A stretch of DNA of 64,000 nt from Marsupella aquatica (lineage: Eukaryota > Marchantiophyta), in contig OZ316892.1 of NCBI GenBank assembly GCA_973895155.1, positions 20,398,001 to 20,462,000 on the forward strand. The letters run 5' to 3'. A program made the translations under genes and the position numbers. Below the pieces are notes generated by a model. That model did not search any database, was not told the origin of the DNA, and worked only from the letters and a program-made list of their open reading frames with translations. This document shows positions 1 through 11,275 of the stretch, piece after piece (within the stretch, counting starts at the first letter, position 1; each line of letters opens with the position of its first letter).

Positions 1-2128
1 AGGAGCACCTTGCTCAAGTTCTTCAGTGAATTTGGAATTAAATTCCGGTCGCTCATGGACCTGGATACGAATCCCTTCTGCAGCCTGCCTCAAGATTAAA
101 ACATTAACGTCAGATCCTCCGTCAGAATGAGAAAGGGCACACATCATTTACATTTCTAGTTGGCTAAGACCTCTTTTGTTTACAGATTCCACAGAAAGTA
201 CATTTACTTCCCTTTCAATTTAATTTTCCCATCTTTTACCAACCATAAGATGCTGACCTCAACAGAGGCTTCATGCAAAGAACTCTTCTGTACTGTAGCT
301 CCTCTAGCCCGTCCCTGACTAGGTACTTGTGTCGTAGTTGAGTCTTTTTGCTCCTTTTGAAGACCTTCCTCTCTAGACACTAGAGCTGCCAGGTTCTCGT
401 GATCCCTTTGTATGCACCAAAACATAGGATCTGAGGGTTCGTTCTCCAAGTAATTGTATTGACTTATGTTGTTTGTCCCTAACGTTGCCTTCCATGCTTT
501 TTTGTATGCAGAAATCTTATCGTCCGCATCTACTTGAGCAGAGTTTTTCTCCAATTTTTCACACGGACATTCCTCCCCCAACAATGGAACCTTCAAATTC
601 TCTTCATTCTGGAGATCCCAGTACTGGGTTTCCAAGAAGTCTTTCTCCACGTCTTGATTTTCAGTCCCTCCCTTGGTGCCCAAACTTGTCTTCCAAACCG
701 CTTCAACAGCCTCTCTGAGTCTGTTATGAGATCCATGGACTTTGGTTTTGGTCCCATTAGACCCGTATGGTACTTCATCATACAGTTTCTCTATTTTCAG
801 CTTAATGCTTTCATCATTCTTATCATTCTGATCTGAGACTCGTTGAGGGCCCCTCGTGGACCCTGCAGATGCAATCCAGGCTATCTCCGCATGAAATTGT
901 TCTGGACCAACAATCTTTGTTGATATTTCTAGGACTGATTTCGCATGAGCCTGCCTCCCAGACTCTTGCACACAGAACTTGTTTGCATCTTTTCTCTGCC
1001 TTTCGTCTTTGTACTTGTCTTGTAAAGATGCCTGTTCTTGGGACACGTAGCGATGGCTGCCTACTACATCCTGTTCATTCAAAGTAATGAGATGAGTACT
1101 AAAGTCGGATCGGCCCAAGTTTAAGACAAAGTATTGCGATCAACAGGGACACGACAATGCGAAGTTTGGGTCTCACTCACACAGGAAGTACAAAATGTGC
1201 CTTGGGGCGATACTAACCTTGTCTTCAGCTTTCATGTCAGAACCAGTCTGGTATACAATTTGACTCTGTTTGCTTTCACCTTCACCAAGCCTCCCCGTAG
1301 TATGATATGAGCTTTTGGATGTTATTCTCTCACTTGAATTCCAAATGCTGGGTACTTCTCTAGATGATTGCTGACTGGACGCTCGGGCTCCACAGCTTTT
1401 CTTTCCTGGTCTTTCTGGAGGAGATACGTCCCTCTGCTGACTCTCAGTTTCAGTGCAAGTACTACATGTCCATGTCCAACCAGTTTTCTTCTCTGATAAT
1501 TTTCCAGAACTACAGGCAGAATCATCGTCCAAGCTAGAAGTTGTCTCATCACATAGATCGTCATTTTGGATAGTAGCTTTACAATCTCCCCCCCTTAAAT
1601 TTAACCCTGAAGCCCGTACTCTTTCCTGAGATTTAGATACCTCCATACCTAGAGTTTTAACAATCTCTTTTCTTTTAACGGTCTCATCTCTGTTCTTAGT
1701 AAGAACTACTTTTTTCCGCATACTTGTCTCATATCTAGATCGCCTCACCAAAGTGGTAGGAGCCGTACTGAGACCTGGGGTCCTACCTCCAGTGATTGAA
1801 TCGGACTGCGAAGAAGAAGAATCATAAGGGTCACCATACGATCGAGTTGGTTGAGACTCTTTTCCTGCCACGAAGCTGTTTTGAGCCTTTCTCATACTTG
1901 ATCTTGACCTGCATGCACCACCTTGTGAAACAGTGTTTTGTGAACAGCGTTGATCATTTGGCGTGGAGAGTTTCTTTGTGTGATTGACTGACTGGCTTTT
2001 GGTAGCCTTCAATCGTAGATGACTTGGCTTGGGAGATCTTGGATTACTCTCTCTCATTTCTTTGTCCTTAAGTTGGTCTCCTGTTGCTGCTGTTACTGTT
2101 CTAAGCTTGGAGTCCAATTTGAGTAATT
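1..2128 (-). CDS. Unrecognised multi-exon gene, partial at both ends
   Basis: Two long open stretches on the minus strand look like consecutive exons of one gene. The upstream exon runs from about 2128 (possible acceptor AG at 2129-2130) to 1218, where AAG|GTTAGT is a good donor. A short intron (1071-1217) ends in GAACAG, and the next exon starts at 1070 (reading DVVGSHRY) in phase 0, open down to a stop at 204-206. A further open stretch at about 117-1 (reading around LRQAAEGIRIQVHERPEFN) would be the next exon and runs off the window; the donor near 204-240 is not resolved. The protein is hydrophilic, rich in Ser, Lys, Glu and Thr, with no membrane segment and no domain I recognise. No ATG suits the upstream edge, so the first exon probably lies further upstream, beyond 2130. 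Codon openness across both stretches and the matching splice phase are the main support; function is unknown. Confidence 0.55.
1071..1217 (-). other. Intron in the unrecognised gene
   Basis: It is a 147-bp interval between AAG|GTTAGT (donor, minus strand, at 1217) and GAACAG|GATG (acceptor, 1071). Splicing joins the two flanking open frames in phase 0. Without splicing the upstream frame stops at 1173. Confidence 0.55.
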
Positions 2129-5100
2129 CTCAATCCGATTCGTCCGCAAATGTCCTGAAAATCATTCGGCTGTTTCAACTTGCGCTGACCTCATAGATTG
2201 TAAAGTTGTGTTGGATTGTTGTCAAACCCTAGAGGACGACAGTTTAGCCGCAAAAGTCCATGATTCGTTACTATACATTATTCATCATTGATGTAAATTG
2301 CAAAATTCATTGGGAAGTAGAACGATTGACGATGCAACATCATCGTTAAGCTAATTTTGTGTATGGAGCTCAAGCATCGGGAAGTCTTACACCCTAAATC
2401 AGCTTAGTCCAGCACTACAGCGACGAGAGCTAATTGAGGGCAATCGCCACTCTGGCCTGAGTTCTACGCAGTCATGGGGAACACCATCAAACAGTAGTGG
2501 TAACAATTCCTAACTGGGAATCCAACGTTGGGGACCGGTGTATGCCAGACAACCCGTCTCCTAAATTGGACCAGAAAAGAGCCACTCACTCGATAGCTAT
2601 CCCAAGATGCCCTTCAATTCACTTCAGCCCGTCATTCACCAGAATCTATAATCTGGTTGCTGTCGATTGCAAAGGATCCTCTTCTTTCTAGGATATTGCC
2701 AGCTGTAAACTTCAGAACTGTAATGAACAATGCACGTACTGGTGTCCCTTAGATTTACAACATCATGTACTTTGGCCAGACGGCTGCGGAATCAAACTCG
2801 CTAGAAAGGGAAATCTTTGCTGAGGGCACCAGCGACTCGCAGAAAGTTTCCATTGCGACCACATCCTTCCTGCCCTTGCGATGGCACATGGCGTGATGGA
2901 CAAGAGAGATCCCCTCGGAAACTATGCAAACATGGACCTGACCAACATTTTGGGTACATGGAAGGGAACAGAAATTCCAGTGTACCTCGAAAGCAACGCT
3001 GATAATTTGTAAAGCAACGCTGATAATTTGTTTTGTGGTCTAATTCAACACTTCAGTTACCAGATGCAGTTCGAGGTGATTCAGTATTGACGTCACGGGA
3101 CGTGGGAATAACAGTAAAAGACACTTCAAGATTGCAAAACTTGGGTGTTGCACAGTGAGGGGACACTTCTCCATGACCTTCAAGGTCTATCCACATTGAG
3201 AAACATCGTCCTCAACCGATGAGCCATGATGATGCAGATAAACTATTACCGCGGGCTGAGCTCTTTGTCCCGTTTCGGCTGAAGAGGGGAATCTCAGGCA
3301 ATTGAATCAGAGAACGGAAATATCTAGGTAGGGTGATGAGACCCTCCATGTACACATTGGTTTGTAAATGCATCGAGAAAAACGAATTTGTGAGGAGGAT
3401 AATTCGAAAGGCAACATGAAATTTACAAGATACGCAAGCGGGTCACTTTCCGAGAGGTTTCATAAATTCAAATCAACATCACACCAGAATCCCAAGGAAG
3501 TCAGACGCAAGCTCTTGAGAACGGTCGCGCAGTGGAGATTCCAAATATTGACAGAGGGCGCGAGATTCCACGCATCGCTGACTTCAGCAGGTACCAGAAG
3601 AGACGGTTGCTGCAGTGCCCCCCAAGACACTGAAAGTGGAAGTGGACAACATACTCAAGTTGTCTAACAACGGAGCTGGGTAGGACAGATATGCAAAATT
3701 GACCACTTCCTCCGCGATCTACTTTTCCCATTTGGAAAGCATTTACTAACAAAAACCCGAACAAGCAATTGGCTGTTCGCACTGAACCAACTCTAAAAAC
3801 GAGGCTAGTTTGTAAAGGGCATTTCGGAATTAGCCCGTTTGGAATGAGGTTGACTACACTCAGCAGCTTTTCTAACAATCGAAGTTCTCTTTTATTCGCC
3901 GTCTCCTCCGCTAAACTACCAAAATTTTAGTACCTGAGTCAAAGATACCACGCTACAGAATGAAAATTAGTAAGGGGGAAAGAAACCAAGGGAGAAGCTT
4001 GATCGAGATCCGGGCAATACCCCATGGGCTCCCAGAATTGGTAGAGACCCACGGGCTCCCAGAATTGGTAGAGCTTCCTGTAAAAGGGCTTCCTGCACCT
4101 TGCAAGAATTACATGACAAGCAGGAAATCAGTTGGGATAATATCTCAGAGAACCAATCAATCAATCCCCAGTACAAGAGATAAAGAAAACAAAACACGGT
4201 GTACAAGAGATAGCCTGCTGGTCGAGATTCATGAATGATAGCAATTAGTCATGACGTCCCAAGAATTAATCAATCTCCAGAACTTAAAACGATTATCGAA
4301 ATTTGCCGCACCGGACCTCTGCTGGTCCCGATTAGCAATCTTTATCTTATGCTCTCGTAGCAAAATGAGAACTCATGCTTGGACATTCAAACTAGCCCGA
4401 GCAACAATTTTATCTTTTCGTCTCTCCAGAAACACTCCATCCTAATCTATCTGGTTGAGGTCTAGAGCCTCCCAGTCAATATGACCGGTATTACTAAAAA
4501 AAACCACGAACTCGGAATTGAACACTCCATCATAATCTATCTGGGTGAGGTCTGGAGCTCCCAGTCAATATGACCGGTATTACTAAAAGAACCATGAACT
4601 CAGAACTGTGTCAGCTTCATGCCGTTTCGGATTCAACTGGGCCTCGCCGAAATGAAGGTTATATGCCCTTCGTCACCAATGTCGACGGGGAAGTCCAGAA
4701 AGGAGCCAAACACAACGATGGGTGGTAAATTCTAACTCCTTCACGGCTCTCGGCCAAAACAAGGCTCACCCACTTTCAGAACCGTGCAGGAATGCCTTAG
4801 ATGGCTACTTTGCTACCCATATTGGAAATCACACTAACAGAAGAGCCGTCGAAAGACCTGCTCTACTGTTGATTGCCAAATTTTGGGTCACGGCTCATAA
4901 CACAGAAAACTAATCTAGGCGAATAGATTTCCCTGTTCCTCTGCACGAAGTCATGAAAAGCTTTGGGGAATTCTTCAATTGATTGCTTTTCCCGAGGAAT
5001 TCTTCGATTGATTTTCCCGAAGTCCCCCCCAAAATTCCCAATAATCCCAGTTTGCAGCTCCAGAGCCCAGAAAAATCCTTTTCAAAGCCATTTGCCAGCC

Positions 5101-5554
5101 TCAAATATCGTAGCCCATTTCTTACAACCCCAGTACCCGGCCCATAAACGTGCACCAACCCCGTTTGTTGCGATGAAAACGAATGATTTGAGTCCACCAC
5201 GAGCCCGATCACTACTTATCGAAGAGCTCTGATGAGCAGAGGGACGATGCCCTAAAAAGCTGTGCAATTCGGCATAAACTCTAATCTCAACGTGCCTATC
5301 CTGAAGGGTAACAGGGTATGCCATGATAACGCAGAAATGAAGAATGAATCAATTCGTGAGATATGAATTAATTAGATGCAGCTACAAATGTGGCAACGAA
5401 GGATCGACACGTTTTTCAGTACTACCGATGCATAGGTAGAAGAAAAGCAATTGTTGGAAGAGGATATCACGGCTTGCCTGGTATGTGTGACGGAAACATC
5501 CATCGAGAGCCAAATGCGAAGGGATAGGGAAACACAAAAAAACTAAAAAGATAC
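2129..5554. other. Intergenic stretch without a supported gene
   Basis: Only short open frames without homology that I recognise. ATG-initiated frames at 3368-3667 (99 codons, plus) and 3960-4238 (92 codons, plus) exist but lack any domain, and the second is built on a local duplication. Small tandem duplications occur at about 2995-3030 (19 bp), 4020-4075 and 4431-4608. The last few hundred bases (5325-5554) should hold the 3' UTR of the neighbouring GH17 gene. Confidence 0.5.
4431..4608. repeat. 90-bp tandem duplication
   Basis: A block beginning AACACTCCATC at 4431 is repeated at 4521 with a few substitutions and small gaps; both copies contain CAGTCAATATGACCGGTATT. Two copies only. Confidence 0.85.
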
Positions 5555-7122
5555 TTAAAAGAATCGGAGGTGTTGGAAGAGAGCATGGAGGAGCAGGATC
5601 GAGAACAGAGTGCTGGCCGAAATGGCAAAAATAGGAGATGCATTTGGGTTCGAGGGAGGTGGAGGAACAAAAGGGTTAATATTAGGGGCAGTGAAAGGAG
5701 CAGGTGGAGGAGGAGGTGGTGGAACATAAAACAGAGGTGGCGGTGGAGCAAGAGCTCCAGGTGGTGGTGGGGGAGCGATAGTTCCTAGTGGTGGTGGGGG
5801 AGCAAAAATAGTTACGGGTGGTGGTGGGGAAGGAAAAGTTCCTAGTGGTGGTGGTGGAGGAAGGGGAAGAGAAGGTGGGGGAGGAGGAAACAATGCAGGA
5901 GGTGGTGGGTAAAGAGGAACAAGAGGTGGTGGAGGAGGAAACAGGCCAGGAGGTGGTGGGGAAAGAGGAACAACAATTGGTGGTGGTGGTGGGGGAGAAA
6001 CAAGTCCAGGAGGTGGCGGAGAAGCAAAAAATGAAGGTGGTGGAGGAGAAGGATATATACCAGGTGGAGGAAGATCCAACGTCCCTACTGTGGAGACAGG
6101 TGTAGGTGATGGTGGAAGAGCAGCAACAGGAGGATCCAGAGCAGGGATGATGCCCACATTATACACAGGAGTGCCATTCGCATAGAACAGTCCAAAATGC
6201 TTTTCAGAGCCCGCTCCGGCTTTCAAGTCCTCATCAAATAAGTCAAAAAGATAAGTATCAATCGCAACTCCCGGTCTTAATGGCGTCCCTGCGTTCGTAA
6301 CCAACCGCTTGATCAAATTCCCGTTGAACGTTTTAGCAGCGAGCCAGCCAGGTCCGATTTCATATTGATCCCCTGAGTGAGGCCACCCGGTCTCGGTCAC
6401 AGCTATGCTGATGTTGGTGAACCCCATCTTTGCTATGGCTGTGTAGAGAGCGTCCAGCTGAGCGTCCCACATGGAGGTGTACGTGATGTTGGTCACATTA
6501 TCGAAACGAGTCTCTGTGGCGTTGGGCTGGAACAGCACAAAGTTGAGCGACGTGTTCTGAGGGTCTGAAGTATATGCAAAGTAGGGGTATGCGTTCACCA
6601 TGAATGGAGCTCCAGTAGACGCGAGAAAAGGCATGATTGGCCCCAAAATACTTCCTTCCCAGGACCTGAACGAGGCATTGGACGGAGGAGCAGAGTACTC
6701 CAGCACGCTGAGTGCACTCGGGGTGCCCACCTTGACCTGGCCATCCAGACCAACAGACACGAGTGCTGCATGAAGGTTCTGCAAGGCCGGGAGAAGCTGA
6801 TTAGCCACGTTGGACGCATACGCGAGCACCTCGTTTCCCAGAGCGATGCCGGTGATGTTCGTCGTCGGATAAGCTACAACATTGGTGTTCACCCATTGGA
6901 GAGCATAGCCAGGAGTCTGGGCCAGAGGCACCACCTGGTCGTTTCCTGCACCGATGACCATTTCTATCCCGGATCCTGCAAAAGCGTTGAGTATGGCTGG
7001 ATCGGCGCCAAAGAGCTTCACTTTGGTGATGGTCGTGGATTGAACTAGTAGCAGAATCGTCTCGGGGGGCAGGAGGTTGTCAGCCACCTGCCCGAGGTTC
7101 ACTCCGATTGTTGCACCAGCAT
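5555..7122 (-). CDS. GH17 glucan endo-1,3-beta-glucosidase with proline-rich tail, main exon
   Basis: This exon encodes a secreted beta-1,3-glucanase of glycoside hydrolase family 17, acting on callose or other 1,3-beta-glucans in the wall. It enters from a CGTAG acceptor at 7123-7124 and continues (first base split over the intron) into AGATIGVNLGQVADNL, the typical mature N terminus. Counting from the Val at 7102, the proton-donor Glu is residue 91 in GIALGNEVL (about 6832) and the nucleophile Glu is residue 237 in VTETGWPHSGD (about 6394); both are intact. DLFDEDLK and EKHFGLFYANGTPVYNVG close the catalytic domain near residue 318. Residues about 325-485 are runs of three to seven prolines spaced by Leu, Phe, Val, Ala and Gly. 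The last 25 residues are hydrophobic after an Asn/Ser/Pro stretch, as in a GPI-anchor signal. Several N-glycosylation sequons are present. Exon 1, which should encode the signal peptide and end in phase 1, was not found with confidence. Confidence 0.92.
5640..6110 (-). repeat. Proline-repeat coding minisatellite (GGTGGTGG on the plus strand)
   Basis: The plus strand shows repeated GGTGGTGGTGG-type blocks about 30-45 bp apart, interrupted by AAGAGGAACA-like spacers. They encode the Pro-rich tail of the GH17 protein. The periodicity suggests growth by unequal exchange or slippage inside the exon; the frame stays open throughout. Confidence 0.85.
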
Positions 7123-7124
7123 CT

Positions 7125-10100
7125 ACGTCAATGAGTTACGACCACAGCACAGTTAGAGTGGAGATCATAGACTCCGCGCACTAGAGGGACGTAGCTGAAT
7201 TCATTCTCCGTTGATCCAGATGCACTCCATTGAGAATGAGATGGACTGAGAAGCTTGAATCTAGTCAGTATGTCGCACATACAACCAAAGCGCAATGCTT
7301 CGCCTTCATTCAGAAGCAATCGAACGAGAATCAGGTGGACCATTGAAGCATTGGATATAGTAAGGATGTCACAGATGTGCCGTATGAACACTTGGTACCC
7401 GGATGGACTGCAGTAAGAAGTAGATGGATACGAAAGCATGAATCTAGTGCGGAACACGTCCCTAGACATTATCAATGATTGGGTCCTCATCTAGTTGCTT
7501 TCATAGTGGACACATCGCAAATGCGAATACATGAATGACTCGCTGACTCCATATGAGCACGAAACCGAAAGGTCAGGAAGTGACACAACGTTGGGAATCA
7601 TATTTCGGGTGAGAATTCAACATATGTCTGTAGAATTGTTGGACTAATTTTCCTCAACAGGACATAGAGTTGAGATGCAAATGTGCAACGACCAGAATAT
7701 TGCGAGGGATAGAGCAAACGGTGGAAGACACTGTAGTAAACGGGGAATCCGAGAGTGAAGGGGCAATTGCTACGGGAGAACCATCTTCAGTTGCAAGCCT
7801 AAGATTCGACAGGTCACCTATCGTCAAGAGTGAAAATTGAAATATCGTCACTGCCAATAGACCAATCAACTCTCTTTCAGCACGAAATGAAACTAGAATC
7901 CAAGAGCAGAGGTCAAACGCTTACCGGAAATGAGTAGGCAGGTCAAACAGAAAGCAAGTATCACCCGAGTGGATTTCACCGTGTCTGGAGACGGGTTCGC
8001 CATGACTAACCGTCCACACCACGTCCCCAGTTCGTACTCAAACCAAATTCCTGTTGTTAAAATCCGAGTCTATTGTACGAAGTTCACACTTCTCTTGCCA
8101 GACCGCACCAAACACTGCACGGATCGATAACTAGTAAAACTTTACAAACTCCTCGATCTCCCGACCTGATTCTAAACCCAGTTTTGCGTCAACAAGCTTC
8201 AATCTTCAATCCAGCTTCGTCAAACTTCTCGAGGCAGTGGAGCAGAGTGAGGAATGTTCCGGGAGCCCTTCTCAACGCAGCAGCAGCAGCAGCAGCAGCA
8301 GCGTTGTCAGACAACGCGTGCCTTCCAATCCGCCGTCATTCGTCCATCCTTCTTCAGTGCTTCCTTTCTCGCCCTCCTCTTTCTCCTCCTCCTGGACTTT
8401 CTCCGGTCGGATCCTGCACTCCTTACCCTTGTCACGTAGATCTCCCAGACACCTCAACTCCGAAAAGGACCAAATGCAACGACAGAAACCCAACAATAAC
8501 TACTGTACTCCAGCAGCCACTGTAGCTGCGGTGGTGAATGATGGATTGATGAATTAGACTGCGCTGATCTCCACTCCAGGAGGTTTTCCACTCATCACTC
8601 AAAGCAACTCAAGTCGGTCCGGTCCAGTGCTTCTGTGCGCTGCCAATCTACCAGCAGGACACGGTGTGCTGATCATCCAAGGCTGCAGCTTCCTGGCTAG
8701 AGAGAGGAGGGGATTCTCGAGCTGGTTGTTGTGACCCAACGTACAGGAACGGAATGCTTCCAGCCTAGACTAGTAGAAGCCTCGCCCATCACCTTTGTCA
8801 CCTTTGTCGTCGATTGTCCACTGTACAGATGCCCAAGCAAAAGGCACACAAAAGGCAAACAAAAGGCAAACAAAAGGCAGCTCATGAGGGAAGCAACGGC
8901 TGACCCAGCAGCAACGGACACTTTATTTATTACTGCCCCCGGCGGCTGACCGGCTGTCTGGCCAGCAGACTACAATAGTGCCATCCTTCCGCAAATATAT
9001 TGTTATTAAAATTTTAGACCCTGTCTCACAAAACAAGCTCGAAACAATTTTGGCATGGAAGTTTAGAGAATATGTTGAACATCTCGATCTACTGTAGAGG
9101 CCTAACTTTTCATTGTAGCCTAAAAAATAGAGACGAGGAGAGAAAACAGAAAAATCTTGCAGGAAAAGATGAGTACTCATTATTTTGTGTTCAACTATGC
9201 CCCCATCCTTCTCATTTTAAATGTCTAGAGACTTCAAAATGATTACGCATTATTTTATGTTCATGTTCTAGACAGTAGACCCAAGAAGTACCTTTCAGAG
9301 TTATGCTGTAAACTGAAAATGAGACATGAGAATATATTTGATCTACTTTATTTGTTGGATTAAAAAACATTTTAATACTTTAATTCCACACTTTCTGTGA
9401 ACTGGGATGGCACTATAGTGCTCTTGGCCTTGTTCACCAATTGCTACCCGCCCAAGCAAAGCAGCTGAGTTTTTTGGAGGCCGATTCCACCAAACTTGGC
9501 TTTCTCAGACCTTTAGTCACCTTTTACTAAAAATTATAAGTGGCTGCAACAAGATAAATAAATCATCTAGACACATTGATTTAAATTTAGGGTGAGTTAT
9601 TGTTTGACATTGGTATGGTATCCCAACTAGTGAGAGTTCACTATCGGTCAAACTGTCTTTAGTCTCTCTCTCACGCAAATGAAAACCAGTGAAGTGGGGA
9701 CAAGTGAGCCAGGTGGGGACTTGTCCATGTGTTGCTGTTGCCAGCCCTATTGCTTCCCCACCAAGGTGAGTTGGGCAGGGGAAGCACGCCGTCCAAAGGA
9801 CGCCCTGACTGTCATGCTGTCTACTCTACTTCGCAGGTCTCTCCACCTGTCCAGTGAGTGACCGCTTTCTGATTCCACACTAATTTATTGGAATGGGTCC
9901 CGTACCATACTCCTCTGCTGACCTTTTTTAATTTAATTTTAATTTAATTTATAAATTCTCCAACGGTAATCTACTCCAATAGAAAAGTAGCTGAGGTCAG
10001 CATATGATATTTTTCACGCGAAAAAATAAAAGGCGTTAATTAAACCTGGAGACTCTAATGAGACATAATTTTTTTGATGGACCCCAAACCAAAATTTTCT

Positions 10101-10300
10101 CCCTAACAAAACTATGAAAATTTGGGTATCTTGATTTAAGGTATGTTAACAGTCTTGGATCACTCATGAGAGAGGTTGGGGAGTAAACCCTAAACCCACC
10201 CAAGAGCCAAAAAGCCCAAGACTGACCAGCTCAAGCCCACCACAACCTAGAACCCTAATGGAAAATTGAAAAGCCAGGTATTTTGTATCAACTTGTCACA
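7125..10300. other. Intergenic or intronic stretch upstream of the GH17 exon
   Basis: The GH17 first exon and promoter should lie in the first part of this stretch on the minus strand. One minus-strand ATG near 8882 opens a hydrophobic frame (MSCLLFAFCLPFVCLLLGHL), but it falls on the AAAAGGCAAAC repeat at 8840-8880 and has no clear donor, so I do not assign it. A plus-strand ATG frame at 8254-8439 has eight Gln codons then a hydrophobic stretch; no family is recognised. From 8980 on the DNA is AT-rich and nothing coding is seen. Confidence 0.4.
8278..8302. repeat. CAG trinucleotide repeat, 8 units
   Basis: Eight consecutive CAG units. Read on the plus strand they fall in an open frame as Gln, Ser or Ala depending on frame, and as Leu or Ala on the minus strand. 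No supported gene covers them. Confidence 0.95.
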
Positions 10301-10312
10301 TTAATGTATTTT

Positions 10313-10410
10313 GGGGACCTGTAGCTCAGTGGTAGAATTCTACCACTCAGATGTTCTTTAGGGTTGTCTTGCATGTGATGATCCTTGGAATTTCAACCCT
10401 ATGCATCCCC
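10313..10410 (+). repeat. Possible tRNA-derived SINE head
   Basis: GGGGACCTGTAGCTCAGTGGTAGAA resembles a tRNA 5' half with a pol III A box (TAGCTCAGTGG), and GGAATTTCAACCC about 65 bases later is a weak B box. The D-stem partner and the 3' acceptor strand do not pair, so it is not a functional tRNA. No target duplication was found. Confidence 0.35.
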
Positions 10411-10974
10411 TAACATGTAAGGAAACAGTAGATTTGGTTTGTGCACAAGATCTCTGTAGATGATTTATGTGATTTGCTCTTGTAAAGTAAAGTTCTTTGT
10501 TTGTTATGAAATTTGAAGGTCTTGAAGGGAAGGGCTGGAAATGTTGCAGCCCTTGCTTTCCTCAAATGCTGCCGTCAGGTCTGCCTAGGGAGATGGGTCA
10601 GGCATGAAGCACTTGCTCAATGATAAGGTGACATGAGTAAATGAAACGGCCAATTTTTAAAAAACCCTGCACATTCAAGGCTGCCCTTAATGTCCTTTGG
10701 GTTTCCATTGAAGGTTTTTTGGTCATGGTCCTTTGAACAAGACACTACTGATGGCACAAGTTGGGATCCTTTTGTTCCATGAAGGAAAGTTGTAGCTATA
10801 ATTTGCATGCTTATGATTAGATATCGGCATATGAACCATGTGTGATATAGTTGCCCAGGAGTATTTTGTTTTATTGTAAATGTACAATGAGTGTATTTAA
10901 TTTATTTTGCTTTATTGGAGAACATGAAAAGTTCCATGATTGATAAAGTAAGCTCCTCCAGCTGATTTTTTAAA

Positions 10975-11275
10975 GGTTTTTATTTTATTTTAGCAAGTGT
11001 CGCAAATGCCAGCAGCTCTAAGGGAGGAGGTGCTAAGACTATTCCTTATACTGTTTTTCCTGGATTATATCCTTACCATTTGATATACCTAGATTTATTA
11101 ACTACAGTTAGATTCTGAAAAATGGGGTCCATGATTACCCCATGATTTGGTGGGAAAGTGGCAAATGATATACAAAGAATGTAACCAATTTTAGCTAAGG
11201 TGGCTAACATTTTTTGGTGAGGTGAAATTTGGCTAAAATTCGCACCTCAAAAATAAGCTGAGCTCCTCCTCCACA
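10975..11275. repeat. Dispersed repeat family 1, copy A
   Basis: It shares extended similarity with 30660-30960: both contain a GCAAATGCCAGC-like start, then AATGGGGTCCATGATT, ATTTGGTGGGAAAGTGG and GTGAAATTTGGC in the same order and spacing. No coding capacity. Confidence 0.7.

Noticed and set aside
3368-4238. Two short ATG frames on the plus strand (99 and 92 codons)
   Set aside because: No recognised domain or splice context, and the second is built on a local sequence duplication.
5570-6105. Glycine/valine/glutamate-rich plus-strand ORFs
   Set aside because: They are antisense shadows of the proline-rich tail of the GH17 exon.
8682-8882. Signal-peptide exon for the GH17 gene
   Set aside because: The hydrophobic frame is generated by an AAAAGGCAAAC repeat and no clear donor of the required phase follows.
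10313-10385. A functional tRNA gene
   Set aside because: The 5' half looks like a tRNA, but the D stem does not close and there is no matching 3' acceptor strand.
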